64,000 nt of DNA from Bacteroides ovatus (GTDB lineage Bacteria > Bacteroidota > Bacteroidia > Bacteroidales > Bacteroidaceae): assembly GCF_001314995.1 (NCBI RefSeq), contig NZ_CP012938.1, positions 744,001 through 808,000 of the forward strand, in the 5' to 3' direction. The notes under the pieces are model-generated. The model worked only from the letters and a program-made list of their open reading frames with translations, had not been told where the DNA came from and made no database searches. The translations under genes were made by a program, and so were the position numbers. Positions 44,231-53,103 of this stretch are shown here, piece after piece (the stretch's first letter is position 1; every line of letters begins with the position of its first letter).

Positions 44231-45223
44231 ATGAATAGACCTACTGATAAACAAATAGAAGAAGTCCTGGCAGGAATTGCCAGCCCGGAAGATGCAAAAT
44301 ATGTGGCAGAGTGGTTTGCCACGGAAGAAGGTAGCGACTATCTTGAAGCTGCTATGACACAGGATTCCGAACTGATAAAAAATGAGTTTGCAGACTTGTA
44401 TGTAGACCATGATATTCCTTCAAAGAAAATATTAGAACAGATACGGAAGAACATTCGCATCAAGAAATTGAAGCGTATCTGTTTCCGAGTTGCAGCCGTA
44501 TTGATACCTGTTGTCTTGATTGTCGGACTTTATATGCAACTGAATTCAAAAGTCGACCTGTTCGGCACTTCCGAATATGAGGAAGTGGTGGTAGATAAAG
44601 GAGAACGCATACAAATCATGTTTCAGGACGGAACAAAAGTATATATCAATTCTGATTCGAAACTAAGATACCCGAAGAAGTTTGCTTTGAACACCCGGGA
44701 AGTTTATCTTGAAGGAGAAGCCTATTTCGTAGTAGCCAAAAATAAGAACCGTCCTTTTATAGTCAATTTAAGTGGACCGGCAATTCATGTATTGGGAACT
44801 TCTTTCAATGTACAGGATTACCCGGAGAATAAGGATATAGTAGTATGTCTGGATGAAGGAAATATTAATCTTACCCTTCCTACGGAAAAGAAATACCCGG
44901 TGCAACCCGGCGAAAGATTAGTGTACAACAAAGATAACCAGCAGTGCACCATTTCCAAAATGAACGATATGCAACGCCTATCGATGTGGAAACAGAATGT
45001 GATAGTATTTAAAGATACCCCGTTGCCGGAAGTCATTAAAATATTGAACCGCTGGTATAATGTAGAGTTTAAAGTCGAAGATGAAAACGTTTTGAAGTAT
45101 GTCTATACATTGACTTCGGACAATACATTATTAGAGAAAGTATTAATGGATTTAGAGAAAATCGCTCCGGTGAAGTTTGAGTATAATGAAGATAAGAAAG
45201 AAGTGATAGTAAAAATGAAATAA
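44231..45223 (+). CDS. FecR-family anti-sigma factor
   Basis: From ATG at 44231 (a GTG at 44222 overlaps the sigma stop) the 330-aa protein has a cytoplasmic N-terminal domain and one membrane helix (VAAVLIPVVLIVGLYMQL). The periplasmic FecR domain follows (VDKGERIQIMFQDGTKVYIN, EVYLEGEAYFVVAK, IHVLGTSFNV). A DUF4974 domain closes the protein (FKDTPLPEVIKILNRWYNVEF). It would hold the adjacent ECF sigma factor inactive until signalled by the STN domain of the SusC encoded downstream. Five bases separate it from the sigma gene. Confidence 0.92.
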   Translation: MNRPTDKQIEEVLAGIASPEDAKYVAEWFATEEGSDYLEAAMTQDSELIKNEFADLYVDHDIPSKKILEQIRKNIRIKKLKRICFRVAAVLIPVVLIVGLYMQLNSKVDLFGTSEYEEVVVDKGERIQIMFQDGTKVYINSDSKLRYPKKFALNTREVYLEGEAYFVVAKNKNRPFIVNLSGPAIHVLGTSFNVQDYPENKDIVVCLDEGNINLTLPTEKKYPVQPGERLVYNKDNQQCTISKMNDMQRLSMWKQNVIVFKDTPLPEVIKILNRWYNVEFKVEDENVLKYVYTLTSDNTLLEKVLMDLEKIAPVKFEYNEDKKEVIVKMK

Positions 45224-45241
45224 TATAATCATTAGAAATAA

Positions 45242-46006
45242 ATGGGGTATATGAATAAAGAAGTGGATTTATCCGTATCTTGTTATGGAAAAGTAAAAGA
45301 CAGGAAATATGATATTGTGATATTGCCGTGGGGAGCTACTGAACCTCATAATCTGCATTTGCCATATATGACAGATTGTATTCTTTCCCATGATGTAGCA
45401 GTTGATGCTGCATTGATAGCTAAACAGAAATATGGCGTGAACTGCATGGTTATGCCACCCATCGGCATGGGTTCACAAAATCCGGGACAACGGGAACTTC
45501 CCTTCTGTATCCATACGCGTTATGAAACACAGAAAGCAATACTGACTGATATTGTTTCTTCCCTTTATGTTCAAGGTATCCGAAAATTGGTTATTATCAA
45601 CGGGCATGGAGGCAATACTTTTAAAAGTATGATTCGTGATTTGTCGGTAGACTATCCTGACTTCCTGATAGCATCGAGTGAATGGTACACCGTGTTAAAG
45701 GTAAAGGACTATTTTGAAAATCCGGGTGACCATGCAGATGAAGTCGAGACATCCGTAATGATGCACTATCACCCCGAATTAGTCAATCTTGAAGAAGCAG
45801 GGAATGGAGAATATAAAACTTTTGCCATACAATCTTTGAATGAAAAAGTAGCATGGATTCCCAGGAACTGGGGGAAAGTATCTAAAGATACCGGTGTTGG
45901 CGATCCACGTGGAGCTTCCGTAGAAAAAGGAAAGAAGTTTGCGGAAGCAGTCGCAGAGAAATATGCAAAGCTCTTTGACGAATTGGTGAATCAGGAACTT
46001 TACTAA
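45242..46006 (+). CDS. Creatininase-family amidohydrolase
   Basis: The 254-aa cytoplasmic protein has the family metal-binding motifs: ILPWGATEPHNLHLPYMTD (Glu, His and Asp ligands), INGHGGN and GDHADEVETS. No signal peptide is present. Creatininase-family enzymes open cyclic amides or act on related sugar-derived rings. The gene follows fecR after 18 bases and is separated from SusC by a terminator at 46148, so it is transcribed with the regulators rather than with the transport genes. Its substrate is unknown; the sialic-acid-type genes downstream suggest an amino-sugar derivative, which is inference. An ATG three codons in is an alternative start. Confidence 0.82.
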   Translation: MGYMNKEVDLSVSCYGKVKDRKYDIVILPWGATEPHNLHLPYMTDCILSHDVAVDAALIAKQKYGVNCMVMPPIGMGSQNPGQRELPFCIHTRYETQKAILTDIVSSLYVQGIRKLVIINGHGGNTFKSMIRDLSVDYPDFLIASSEWYTVLKVKDYFENPGDHADEVETSVMMHYHPELVNLEEAGNGEYKTFAIQSLNEKVAWIPRNWGKVSKDTGVGDPRGASVEKGKKFAEAVAEKYAKLFDELVNQELY

Positions 46007-46018
46007 ATTACAAAAAAT

Positions 46019-46098
46019 ATAGTGACGCTATCCTTGCGTGATAGTGACGGTATCCGGTAAGTATAGCGTCACTATGTGAACAGGATACCGTCACTATC
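46019..46098. repeat. Interleaved inverted repeats (A-B-A'-B')
   Basis: Arm A ATAGTGACGCTATCC (46019-46033), arm B GATAGTGACGGTATCC (46040-46055), arm A' ATAGCGTCACTAT (46063-46075) and arm B' GGATACCGTCACTATC (46083-46098) lie in that order. A pairs with A' and B with B', giving a pseudoknot-like topology. A and B differ at one position of their shared core, so B-A' and A-B' pairings are nearly as good. Confidence 0.75.
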
Positions 46099-46147
46099 AC
46101 AAAAGACTGTTTCTAGCGAATTGCCAAGAACACGAATCTATTGTTAT

Positions 46148-46189
46148 AAGTCCTTCTGAAAATAAAATCCGGAAGGACTTTTCTTTTTA
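46148..46189 (+). terminator. Intrinsic terminator between creatininase and SusC
   Basis: AAGTCCTTC (46148-46156) pairs with GAAGGACTT (46172-46180), followed by a T-rich run (TTCTTTTT). It divides the regulator/creatininase unit from the SusC operon. Confidence 0.85.
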
Positions 46190-46284
46190 TATCCCATTTT
46201 CCTACAAATAAAAACTAAACTATATCTTGCTGAAAACTAATGTATTATCATACGAAAATTTATTGGAAATAAAAAAACTTCAGA

Positions 46285-46298
46285 AAAAAACGTTTTTT
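46285..46298. promoter_or_regulatory. 14-bp palindrome in the SusC leader
   Basis: AAAAAACGTTTTTT is a perfect palindrome 82 bases before the SusC ATG. It could be a binding site or simply A/T-rich sequence; no regulator can be assigned. Confidence 0.25.
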
Positions 46299-46379
46299 CC
46301 CTCACCCGCTTCTTAATCTCGTGTGTCCACTAAATACAAAGAGATTAAGAACCTATTTATAACTTTAAACAAACTAAGT

Positions 46380-49300
46380 ATGAAGAACAAAGTATTGCTT
46401 GTATTGTTATTGAGCTTTGCTGTAAGTCTTGCGGCGTCGGCTCAGAAAATAACAATGAATCTTCAACAAGTCAAGTTGGAGAAAGTCTTTTCGCTCATTA
46501 CTAAACAGACAGGACTTACGGTAGCATATAGCCGTACGATTGTCAATCCCGAACGGATTGTTTCTGTCCAGGCAAAAGACAAAGACCTTTCTAAAGTATT
46601 GGATGATTTATTCGCAGGTACAAATGTAGCTTATGAAATTGGAGAGAAGAAAATATATTTGAAAGCAAAAGAAGCTCCCGTTACATCACAAGGGAGCCAA
46701 AAAACAAAGAAAATAACGGGAACCGTGACAGATACCAAAGGCGAACCAGTAATTGGTGCCAGTGTATTGGTGAAAGGAGCGGGGACGGGTACTGTGACAG
46801 ACGTTGATGGTAACTTTACATTGGATGCTCCGACAGATGCTCTTCTGGCAGTCAGCTATATTGGTTATAAAACACAGGAAGTAAAGGTGGGGAATAAGAA
46901 CTCATATTCTATCCAATTGCAGGACGATACGGAAGTACTGGATGAAGTCGTAGTAGTTGGTTACGGCGTGCAGAAGAAATCAAGCCTGACAGGTGCCGTT
47001 GCTTCCATCTCTTCTCAGGAAATCAGCAAACAGGTATCATCTAATGTTGCTTCAAGCTTACAGGGGCGTACACCGGGTGTAGACATCGTGCAGCAAGCTG
47101 GTGTTGCTGGGGCAGATGTAAACATCGTGATTCGCGGTGCCGCTTCTTTTGGCGCTACCGAACCTCTGTATGTCATTGATGGAGCATTCAGTAATGCCGG
47201 ATTAAGCTCATTGAATCCCAATGATATTGAATCTATCGAAGTACTGAAAGACGGTGCGGCAGCCGCTATCTACGGTTCACGTGCCGCCAATGGGGTCGTT
47301 TTGATTACTACCAAGAAAGGAAAGTCCGGTAAGCCCGTCATTCAGATAGACGGTTCGTTCGCTTTCCAGAAAACGACTAATATTCCGGAGTTCCTCAATG
47401 CGTCGGAATGGAGAGAATTTGCCAATATGGTGGCAGATAACAGCGGCTTGCCTCATGCACCGGAGAATGACAATCCCACCAATCCGAACCTGAATACCGA
47501 CTGGTCAAAAGAATGGATACAGTTTGCCCCAGTATGGAATCTGAATGCCAGTATCGCAGGTGGTGGAGACAACTCTACTTTCAGCACAAGCCTTGGTTAT
47601 CTTGACCAAACCGGTATGACGATTTATTCGGATTATAAACGTTATAACTTCCGCCTAAATACCTCTTATAAAAAAGGACGTTTCTCATTTTCTGAAACCC
47701 TCGGACTGACGCATAAGGATAAAACTCCTACAACAGCTTTCAACATAGCTTTACCAACGTTACCTATTTATGATGAACAAGGACGGTTTACCTCCGGTGG
47801 CCCTGATTATTACATCAACCCCGAAGATGGCAAAGCGCAGAATAAGATAGCCCCGTTACATTATACAGACCAGTTTAATAAAGTGACGGATTTAATCGGC
47901 TCTTTGAACGCCCAACTGGATATTTGGGGCGGCTTAAAATACAAATTATCGTTAAGTGGAAATTATAGCAATAAGCATAATTACACCCATACCCCCGAGT
48001 ACTATACAAAGTGGAACTCGGATGGAACTCCCGATAAAGATTACGGCAACACACGTAACAGTGTATCGGAAACAAGAGGTGAAGAGTTCACTTATACGAT
48101 TGATAACTTGCTGACTTACAACAAGACATTCAACCGTCACTCAATAGACGCTTTATTAGGAACAAGCTGGATGAGAGAATACTATCGTTACATGACCAAC
48201 TCTACCATTAACGATTTGGGAGGAACGGATATTACCGGATTCCAAAATGAAGATGGTAAGATTTCGGCGGGCGACAGTAATGCAGCATTGCTCTCTTTCT
48301 TCGCCCGTGTGAACTACGATTATGATAATAAATATCTGCTGTCCTTGAGTATCCGCCGGGATGAATCTTCCAAATTCCATAAAGACAATAGAGTAGGTTA
48401 TTTCCCCTCTGTCTCCGCCGGATGGAATGTGCACCAGGAAAAATGGTTCCAAAATCCTGTAATGAGCAAATTGAAGATCAGAGCTAGCTACGGTGAGTTG
48501 GGTGCCAACTTCCTCAATCCTTATAATTTTGACGCGATAGCTTATGGACCTATTCCTTACACAGTAGGCGGTGAACGTTATGTGACAGGACGCGCAGCCT
48601 ATCTGAAATCGAAAGACTTGAAATGGGAAACTGCCAAAACCACAGATATTGGTATCGAACTGGGCTTCTTCAACAACGACTTGACCTTGTCATTAGACTA
48701 TTTCGTGAAAAAGAACGTAGATTTGTTGGCACAGATAGACTTGAACCTGTCTTCCGGGCAAATCTTTGAAATCAACAGTTCACGTGAAAAACCCTACGTT
48801 AATACAGCTTCCGTAAAAAACACAGGATGGGAGTTTATGATGAATTACAGGAAACAATTGACGAAAGACTTCCATATAGATGCAACATTCAATATCGCAA
48901 CGTTGAAGAATAAAGTATTATCATTGGGAGAAAACGTGCAGCCGATTACTTCCGGAGCAATGTCCAGCTATTTTAATGATGCAGCTTCCATTACCATGCC
49001 GGGAGAAGCTATCGGTTCATTCTATGGCTATAAGATTGACGGTTTTGATGCGGAAGGAAATTTCATATTTGCGGATACGGACAAGAATGGAGTAGTCAAT
49101 GCAAATGATAAAGTTATTCTGGGTAGCCCTATCCCTGACTTCACATACGGTTTGAACATCAACATGGAATACAAAGACTTTGATTTGACTGTCTTCTTTC
49201 AGGGAGTGCAGGGAAATGATATATTCAATCAGAAAAAGTACACCTATTATTTTGATTATTCCAATAATGTAGTCAAAGAGGCTATGAATGGATGGACGAA

Positions 49301-49628
49301 AACAAATAGGAATACAGGAATCCCTATTATGAAAACCCAAAACACTAGTGGCGGAAACTCCTTGCCGAGTGAATTTTATATTGAAGACGGTTCCTATTTA
49401 CGTCTGAAAAACCTTCAGTTAGGCTATTCACTGCCTAAAAAGTGGTTGGAAGCAATCCGGTTCAATAAACTGCGTGTTTATGCAGGCGTACAAAATCTGT
49501 TTACGTTGACCCAATACTCCGGTTATGACCCGGAAGTTAGTTCAAATGTATTGTTCTCACGTGGCATTGACATCAGTTCATATCCTAATGCCCGGACATT
49601 CACTTTTGGTTTTAACGCTTCATTCTGA
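46380..49628 (+). CDS. SusC-like TonB-dependent transporter with STN domain
   Basis: From ATG at 46380 (an in-frame GTG at 46323 would put 19 extra residues before the signal peptide) the 1082-aa protein has a signal ending ASAQ. An STN domain follows (MNLQQVKLEKVFSLITKQTG), then a carboxypeptidase-regulatory-like domain (ITGTVTDTKGEPVIGASV), the DEVVVVGYG region, plug and barrel ending in Phe. The STN domain is the part that contacts FecR, agreeing with the ECF sigma/FecR genes upstream. Together with SusD it should import the substrate of the locus. Sialic-acid-type catabolic genes downstream make a NanO-like role possible, but the substrate is not readable from sequence. Confidence 0.95.
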   Translation: MKNKVLLVLLLSFAVSLAASAQKITMNLQQVKLEKVFSLITKQTGLTVAYSRTIVNPERIVSVQAKDKDLSKVLDDLFAGTNVAYEIGEKKIYLKAKEAPVTSQGSQKTKKITGTVTDTKGEPVIGASVLVKGAGTGTVTDVDGNFTLDAPTDALLAVSYIGYKTQEVKVGNKNSYSIQLQDDTEVLDEVVVVGYGVQKKSSLTGAVASISSQEISKQVSSNVASSLQGRTPGVDIVQQAGVAGADVNIVIRGAASFGATEPLYVIDGAFSNAGLSSLNPNDIESIEVLKDGAAAAIYGSRAANGVVLITTKKGKSGKPVIQIDGSFAFQKTTNIPEFLNASEWREFANMVADNSGLPHAPENDNPTNPNLNTDWSKEWIQFAPVWNLNASIAGGGDNSTFSTSLGYLDQTGMTIYSDYKRYNFRLNTSYKKGRFSFSETLGLTHKDKTPTTAFNIALPTLPIYDEQGRFTSGGPDYYINPEDGKAQNKIAPLHYTDQFNKVTDLIGSLNAQLDIWGGLKYKLSLSGNYSNKHNYTHTPEYYTKWNSDGTPDKDYGNTRNSVSETRGEEFTYTIDNLLTYNKTFNRHSIDALLGTSWMREYYRYMTNSTINDLGGTDITGFQNEDGKISAGDSNAALLSFFARVNYDYDNKYLLSLSIRRDESSKFHKDNRVGYFPSVSAGWNVHQEKWFQNPVMSKLKIRASYGELGANFLNPYNFDAIAYGPIPYTVGGERYVTGRAAYLKSKDLKWETAKTTDIGIELGFFNNDLTLSLDYFVKKNVDLLAQIDLNLSSGQIFEINSSREKPYVNTASVKNTGWEFMMNYRKQLTKDFHIDATFNIATLKNKVLSLGENVQPITSGAMSSYFNDAASITMPGEAIGSFYGYKIDGFDAEGNFIFADTDKNGVVNANDKVILGSPIPDFTYGLNINMEYKDFDLTVFFQGVQGNDIFNQKKYTYYFDYSNNVVKEAMNGWTKTNRNTGIPIMKTQNTSGGNSLPSEFYIEDGSYLRLKNLQLGYSLPKKWLEAIRFNKLRVYAGVQNLFTLTQYSGYDPEVSSNVLFSRGIDISSYPNARTFTFGFNASF

Positions 49629-49639
49629 TAACTAAAAAT

Positions 49640-51397
49640 ATGATTAATATGAAAAACTATAAGAAAGTATATGCCGCATTTATCTTGGCGGGCGGCTTGA
49701 TATTACATGGATGCAACGGTATCTTTGATGACCTGGCAATTAATCCGAACCAGCCGAGTATGGGAGCTTATTTCACCAGTCCGTCCGCTGTTAATGACGC
49801 AGTGATGACCATGTACGGATATATGTCTACGCAACGCTGCCTGGGAGCTTCCGGCTCTAAAACAACGATAATCCGCTCCGACGAGGCATCGTCCAATTCG
49901 GATTATGGCAAACCGGGCATGTTTGGTGCCGACTTAAATGCCAGTTATTACACTATCGAGCAACCTTATACATTGATGTACACCACTGCTTCTCAAGCAT
50001 CCTACATTATTGAAACCGCCCCGTCTGTTGATTTCAGCGGTAATGAGGAACTGCGGAACGCATACATGGGGGAAGCTTATTTCTGGAGGGCATTTGCGCA
50101 TTATTACCTATTGATTAATTTCCGGAATATATCTCCCATCAGACAGATGCCACGCAATGGCGATGACTATGTCCGTCCTTTGGAAAAACCTGCTGCCGTA
50201 TGGAATTTTATTCAAGAAGACCTGGCACATGCGAAAGAACTGTTGCCCGTGAAGGGATATTGGGACAGCAAGAATGCCGGTCGTGTGACAAAAGCTTCCG
50301 CAGCCGCCTTATTGGGAAAAGCTTACCTCTACCGTAGTGGAATCGAACAATATTATGGTGAAGACAAGACTACATTTTACAGTGAAGCTGCCAAAGAATT
50401 TGGTGATGTTATAGACGGAAAGTACGGAACTTATGACCTGACTAAAAATTATGCTGATAATTTTGATGTCGCTCATGAAAATAATGAAGAATCAATCCTT
50501 GAGTTTCAATTCTTAGGCGATGTCGATAATGCAGGATTCAATCCGGGGCTTGCCACTTCCGGTTTGGCGTTCGATTCACGTGGACTGATGTTACCGGGGG
50601 CGGGAGTAGGTTATGAAGGCGTAGTACATAACTGGCTTTATAACGCATTTGTGAATTCGGTAGACAAGGACGGTTATACGGATATCCGGATGTTCTCCAC
50701 AATGATATTCAATGATTTGGATGCGAGCATTCATTTGAGAAATGATGCAGGCGGCAATCCTGTACGTCTGGAAGGTCCCGGCAGTTATAAATGGGAAGAA
50801 CTTTATCCTGCAAAGAATGGAAAAGAAGGATTTGCTACCGTGTCCAATCCTTTGGCACATTCATTCAAAGCAGGTATAAGAAAAGGGATTGATTGTTCCA
50901 TGCCTACACAAACGGAAGCAGACGGGACTCCTAAACTGGTCGGTGTAGGTGCAGGCGTTAAGGAGTATGTATATAATCAGCCCCGTGCCCATGGAGTGAA
51001 TTGGCGCTATATCCGCTATGCCGATGTGTTGATGATGTATGCGGAAGCTATCGTTAGCGGTGGCACGCAAGCATCAAACATGACTCCCTTGCAGGCGGTA
51101 AATAAAGTACGCGGACGTGTCAACATGAGCGAACTCCCTTCGGTAACCATGACTGATATTCAGAATGAAAGAATCCTGGAATTTGCTTTGGAAGGGCATC
51201 GTTTCTATGATTTGCTCCGTTGGGGCAAGCTAGCCAGCCGTTTTACAGAGTTACAGGAATCCGATCCTAACTTCAAGAAGTTCATATCGGCAGATGACTT
51301 TAAAGGATTCGTCACCAATAAGCACGAATGGTTGCCGATTCCTATCAATGAAGTGAATTCTAACCCTTATATCACAGAAAATAATCCGGGATATTAA
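49640..51397 (+). CDS. SusD/RagB-like surface lipoprotein
   Basis: The 585-aa lipoprotein (LHGC, Cys25) has SusD features: GEAYFWRAFAHYYLLINF, the helical core, NERILEFALEGHRFYDLLRWG, and WLPIPINEVNSNPYITENNPGY at the end. The start is 11 bases after the SusC stop. It would be the lid and first binder for the paired SusC. If the substrate is a sialoglycan or free sialic acid it would correspond to NanU, but no ligand residues can be compared here. Confidence 0.95.
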   Translation: MINMKNYKKVYAAFILAGGLILHGCNGIFDDLAINPNQPSMGAYFTSPSAVNDAVMTMYGYMSTQRCLGASGSKTTIIRSDEASSNSDYGKPGMFGADLNASYYTIEQPYTLMYTTASQASYIIETAPSVDFSGNEELRNAYMGEAYFWRAFAHYYLLINFRNISPIRQMPRNGDDYVRPLEKPAAVWNFIQEDLAHAKELLPVKGYWDSKNAGRVTKASAAALLGKAYLYRSGIEQYYGEDKTTFYSEAAKEFGDVIDGKYGTYDLTKNYADNFDVAHENNEESILEFQFLGDVDNAGFNPGLATSGLAFDSRGLMLPGAGVGYEGVVHNWLYNAFVNSVDKDGYTDIRMFSTMIFNDLDASIHLRNDAGGNPVRLEGPGSYKWEELYPAKNGKEGFATVSNPLAHSFKAGIRKGIDCSMPTQTEADGTPKLVGVGAGVKEYVYNQPRAHGVNWRYIRYADVLMMYAEAIVSGGTQASNMTPLQAVNKVRGRVNMSELPSVTMTDIQNERILEFALEGHRFYDLLRWGKLASRFTELQESDPNFKKFISADDFKGFVTNKHEWLPIPINEVNSNPYITENNPGY

Positions 51398-51413
51398 CTA
51401 AGAAAGAATTAGC

Positions 51414-53096
51414 ATGATAAATTTGAAAAATATTGCGGTACTACTGTTCAGTTTGGTAGTACCGGGGCTCGCTATTGCCCAAACAGAAGTACTTTACAAT
51501 GGCATACACCTGCCTGAACAATGGCCACCCCGCTATGCGGAACCACAAAAAGCACAAGATATGCCGATACCCTATCTTGAACAAAAGCCGGGAGTAATTC
51601 CTGTAAATGTAGGACGGCAACTATTTGTTGATTCTTTTCTGATTGCAGAAACTAATTTGAATAGAGTGATTCATACTCCCCGGTTCTACGAAAGGAATCC
51701 GGTACTCGGACCTGATAAGGAATGGGAAAAGACAACCGAAGGCGGACTCTACGCTGCACCCTTCAGTGATGGGATCTGGTATGACGAAAAAGACGGGAAG
51801 TTCAAAATGTGGTACTTGGCAGGTGCAGGTGTTCTTCACAAAGGAGACAATCAGACCTTTTATACCGGATATGCCGAATCGGAAGACGGCAAGTACTGGA
51901 CAAAACCTGTACTGGATATTTGGAACCAAACCAATATTGTAGATACCTGCAATCGTGACGCAGCTACTATTTGGCTGGACAAACAGGAGAAAGACCCGTC
52001 CAAACGGTACAAGATGTTCAATGTCGAACGCCGCCCCACCGACCGCAGATGGCAATTTATCTTGAAATACTCATCGGACGGGATTCATTGGGGAGAGGGA
52101 GTCGCCCAGTCCGGTGATTTATACGACCGTTCATCCGCATTCTACAATCCGTTCCGTGATGTGTGGGCATTGAGTATGCGTTACGGGACAACAGTTTCTT
52201 CCCGCTCACGCAGTTATTTGGAAAATAAAGACCCGGAAATGGCAGTAAGTTTCGCACATCGTATCCGAAAAGGAGTACCTGATAAGAATATGGTCTACTG
52301 GTTTACTCCGAGCGATAAAGAGCCGCGTCATCCGGAGTTTCCGGAAGTAGAACCGGGTATTTACAATTTTGATGCCATTGCTTATGAAAGCATTATGTTA
52401 GGATTGTACAGTGTATGGCAGGGACCGGAAAATGGAGTTTGTGCCAAACTAGGTATTCAGAAAAAGAATGAAATCTTTCTAGGGTATAGCCGTGACGGCT
52501 TCCATTTCTATCGTCCTTCTTTCAAGCCTTTCATGGCAGTGAATGAGACGGAAGGAGCATGGAACTGGGGAAATATGCAGTCTATCAATGGAGTGCCTTT
52601 GATAGTAGGAGATTCACTTTATTTCTATTCTAGCGGACGCCAAAGGAACAAGATTATGTGGGATAGCTATACATCTACCGGACTGGCTACTTTGCGCAGA
52701 GATGGTTTTGTCTCCATGCATGGAGATAAGGACGGCTATCTGCTGACGGAGAAGGTTCGTTTTGACGGCAAACATCTTTTTATCAATGCAGATGTAAAAG
52801 GTAGCTTGGCTGTAGAAATTCTGGATGAAAATGGAAAGCCATTAGAAGGATTCACACGGAAAGACTGTGTACCGATGAAGAAAACAGATAAAACAAAATT
52901 GTTGGTTACATGGAAGAAACACCAGAATATAGCATCACTTATCGGGAAGGCTGTCCGTTTGAAGTTCTACCTGGATAACGCTGATATATATGCATTTTGG
53001 ATTTCTCCGTGGCAAACGGGCGAAAGCCGTGGATATACAAGCGGCGGCGGACCGGGACTGTCAACCTGTGGCATAGATGTTCCTGCAAACAAATAA
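51414..53096 (+). CDS. Predicted beta-propeller enzyme 1 (unclassified, secreted)
   Basis: The 560-aa protein has a Sec signal (LAIAQ at about 23) and no lipobox. It is the first of three paralogues. Shared elements are VGRQLFVDSFLI (residue 66 on), NPVLGPDKEWE, AAPFSDGIWYDEKDGKFKMW, RYKMF, KYSSDGIHW, IAYESIMLG, WQGPEN, GYSRDGFHF, GDSLYFYSSGR and a C-terminal GGGPGL...GID. The repeated DG-x-x-[WF] turns resemble short Asp boxes and suggest a five-bladed propeller like GH32/GH43/GH33 enzymes. I cannot place it in a named GH family. The N-terminal YNGIHLPEQWPP occurs only in this copy and the next. A glycosidase acting on the imported glycan is the likely role. Confidence 0.65.
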   Translation: MINLKNIAVLLFSLVVPGLAIAQTEVLYNGIHLPEQWPPRYAEPQKAQDMPIPYLEQKPGVIPVNVGRQLFVDSFLIAETNLNRVIHTPRFYERNPVLGPDKEWEKTTEGGLYAAPFSDGIWYDEKDGKFKMWYLAGAGVLHKGDNQTFYTGYAESEDGKYWTKPVLDIWNQTNIVDTCNRDAATIWLDKQEKDPSKRYKMFNVERRPTDRRWQFILKYSSDGIHWGEGVAQSGDLYDRSSAFYNPFRDVWALSMRYGTTVSSRSRSYLENKDPEMAVSFAHRIRKGVPDKNMVYWFTPSDKEPRHPEFPEVEPGIYNFDAIAYESIMLGLYSVWQGPENGVCAKLGIQKKNEIFLGYSRDGFHFYRPSFKPFMAVNETEGAWNWGNMQSINGVPLIVGDSLYFYSSGRQRNKIMWDSYTSTGLATLRRDGFVSMHGDKDGYLLTEKVRFDGKHLFINADVKGSLAVEILDENGKPLEGFTRKDCVPMKKTDKTKLLVTWKKHQNIASLIGKAVRLKFYLDNADIYAFWISPWQTGESRGYTSGGGPGLSTCGIDVPANK

Positions 53097-53103
53097 AAGA
53101 TAA

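Larger units (their letters stand above)
46007..46379. other. Leader region of the second SusC operon
   Basis: The 373-base region holds an interleaved inverted-repeat element (46019-46098), an intrinsic terminator (46148-46189) and a 14-base palindrome (46285-46298) upstream of SusC. The stretch from 46299 to 46325 (CCCTCACCCG, then CTCGTGTGTCC) is a candidate ECF-dependent promoter. This is a guess from position; I see no -7 consensus of the housekeeping type there. Confidence 0.45.

Noticed and set aside
46323..46379. GTG at 46323 as the start of SusC
   Set aside because: It would add 19 charged residues before a good signal peptide that begins with ATG at 46380.
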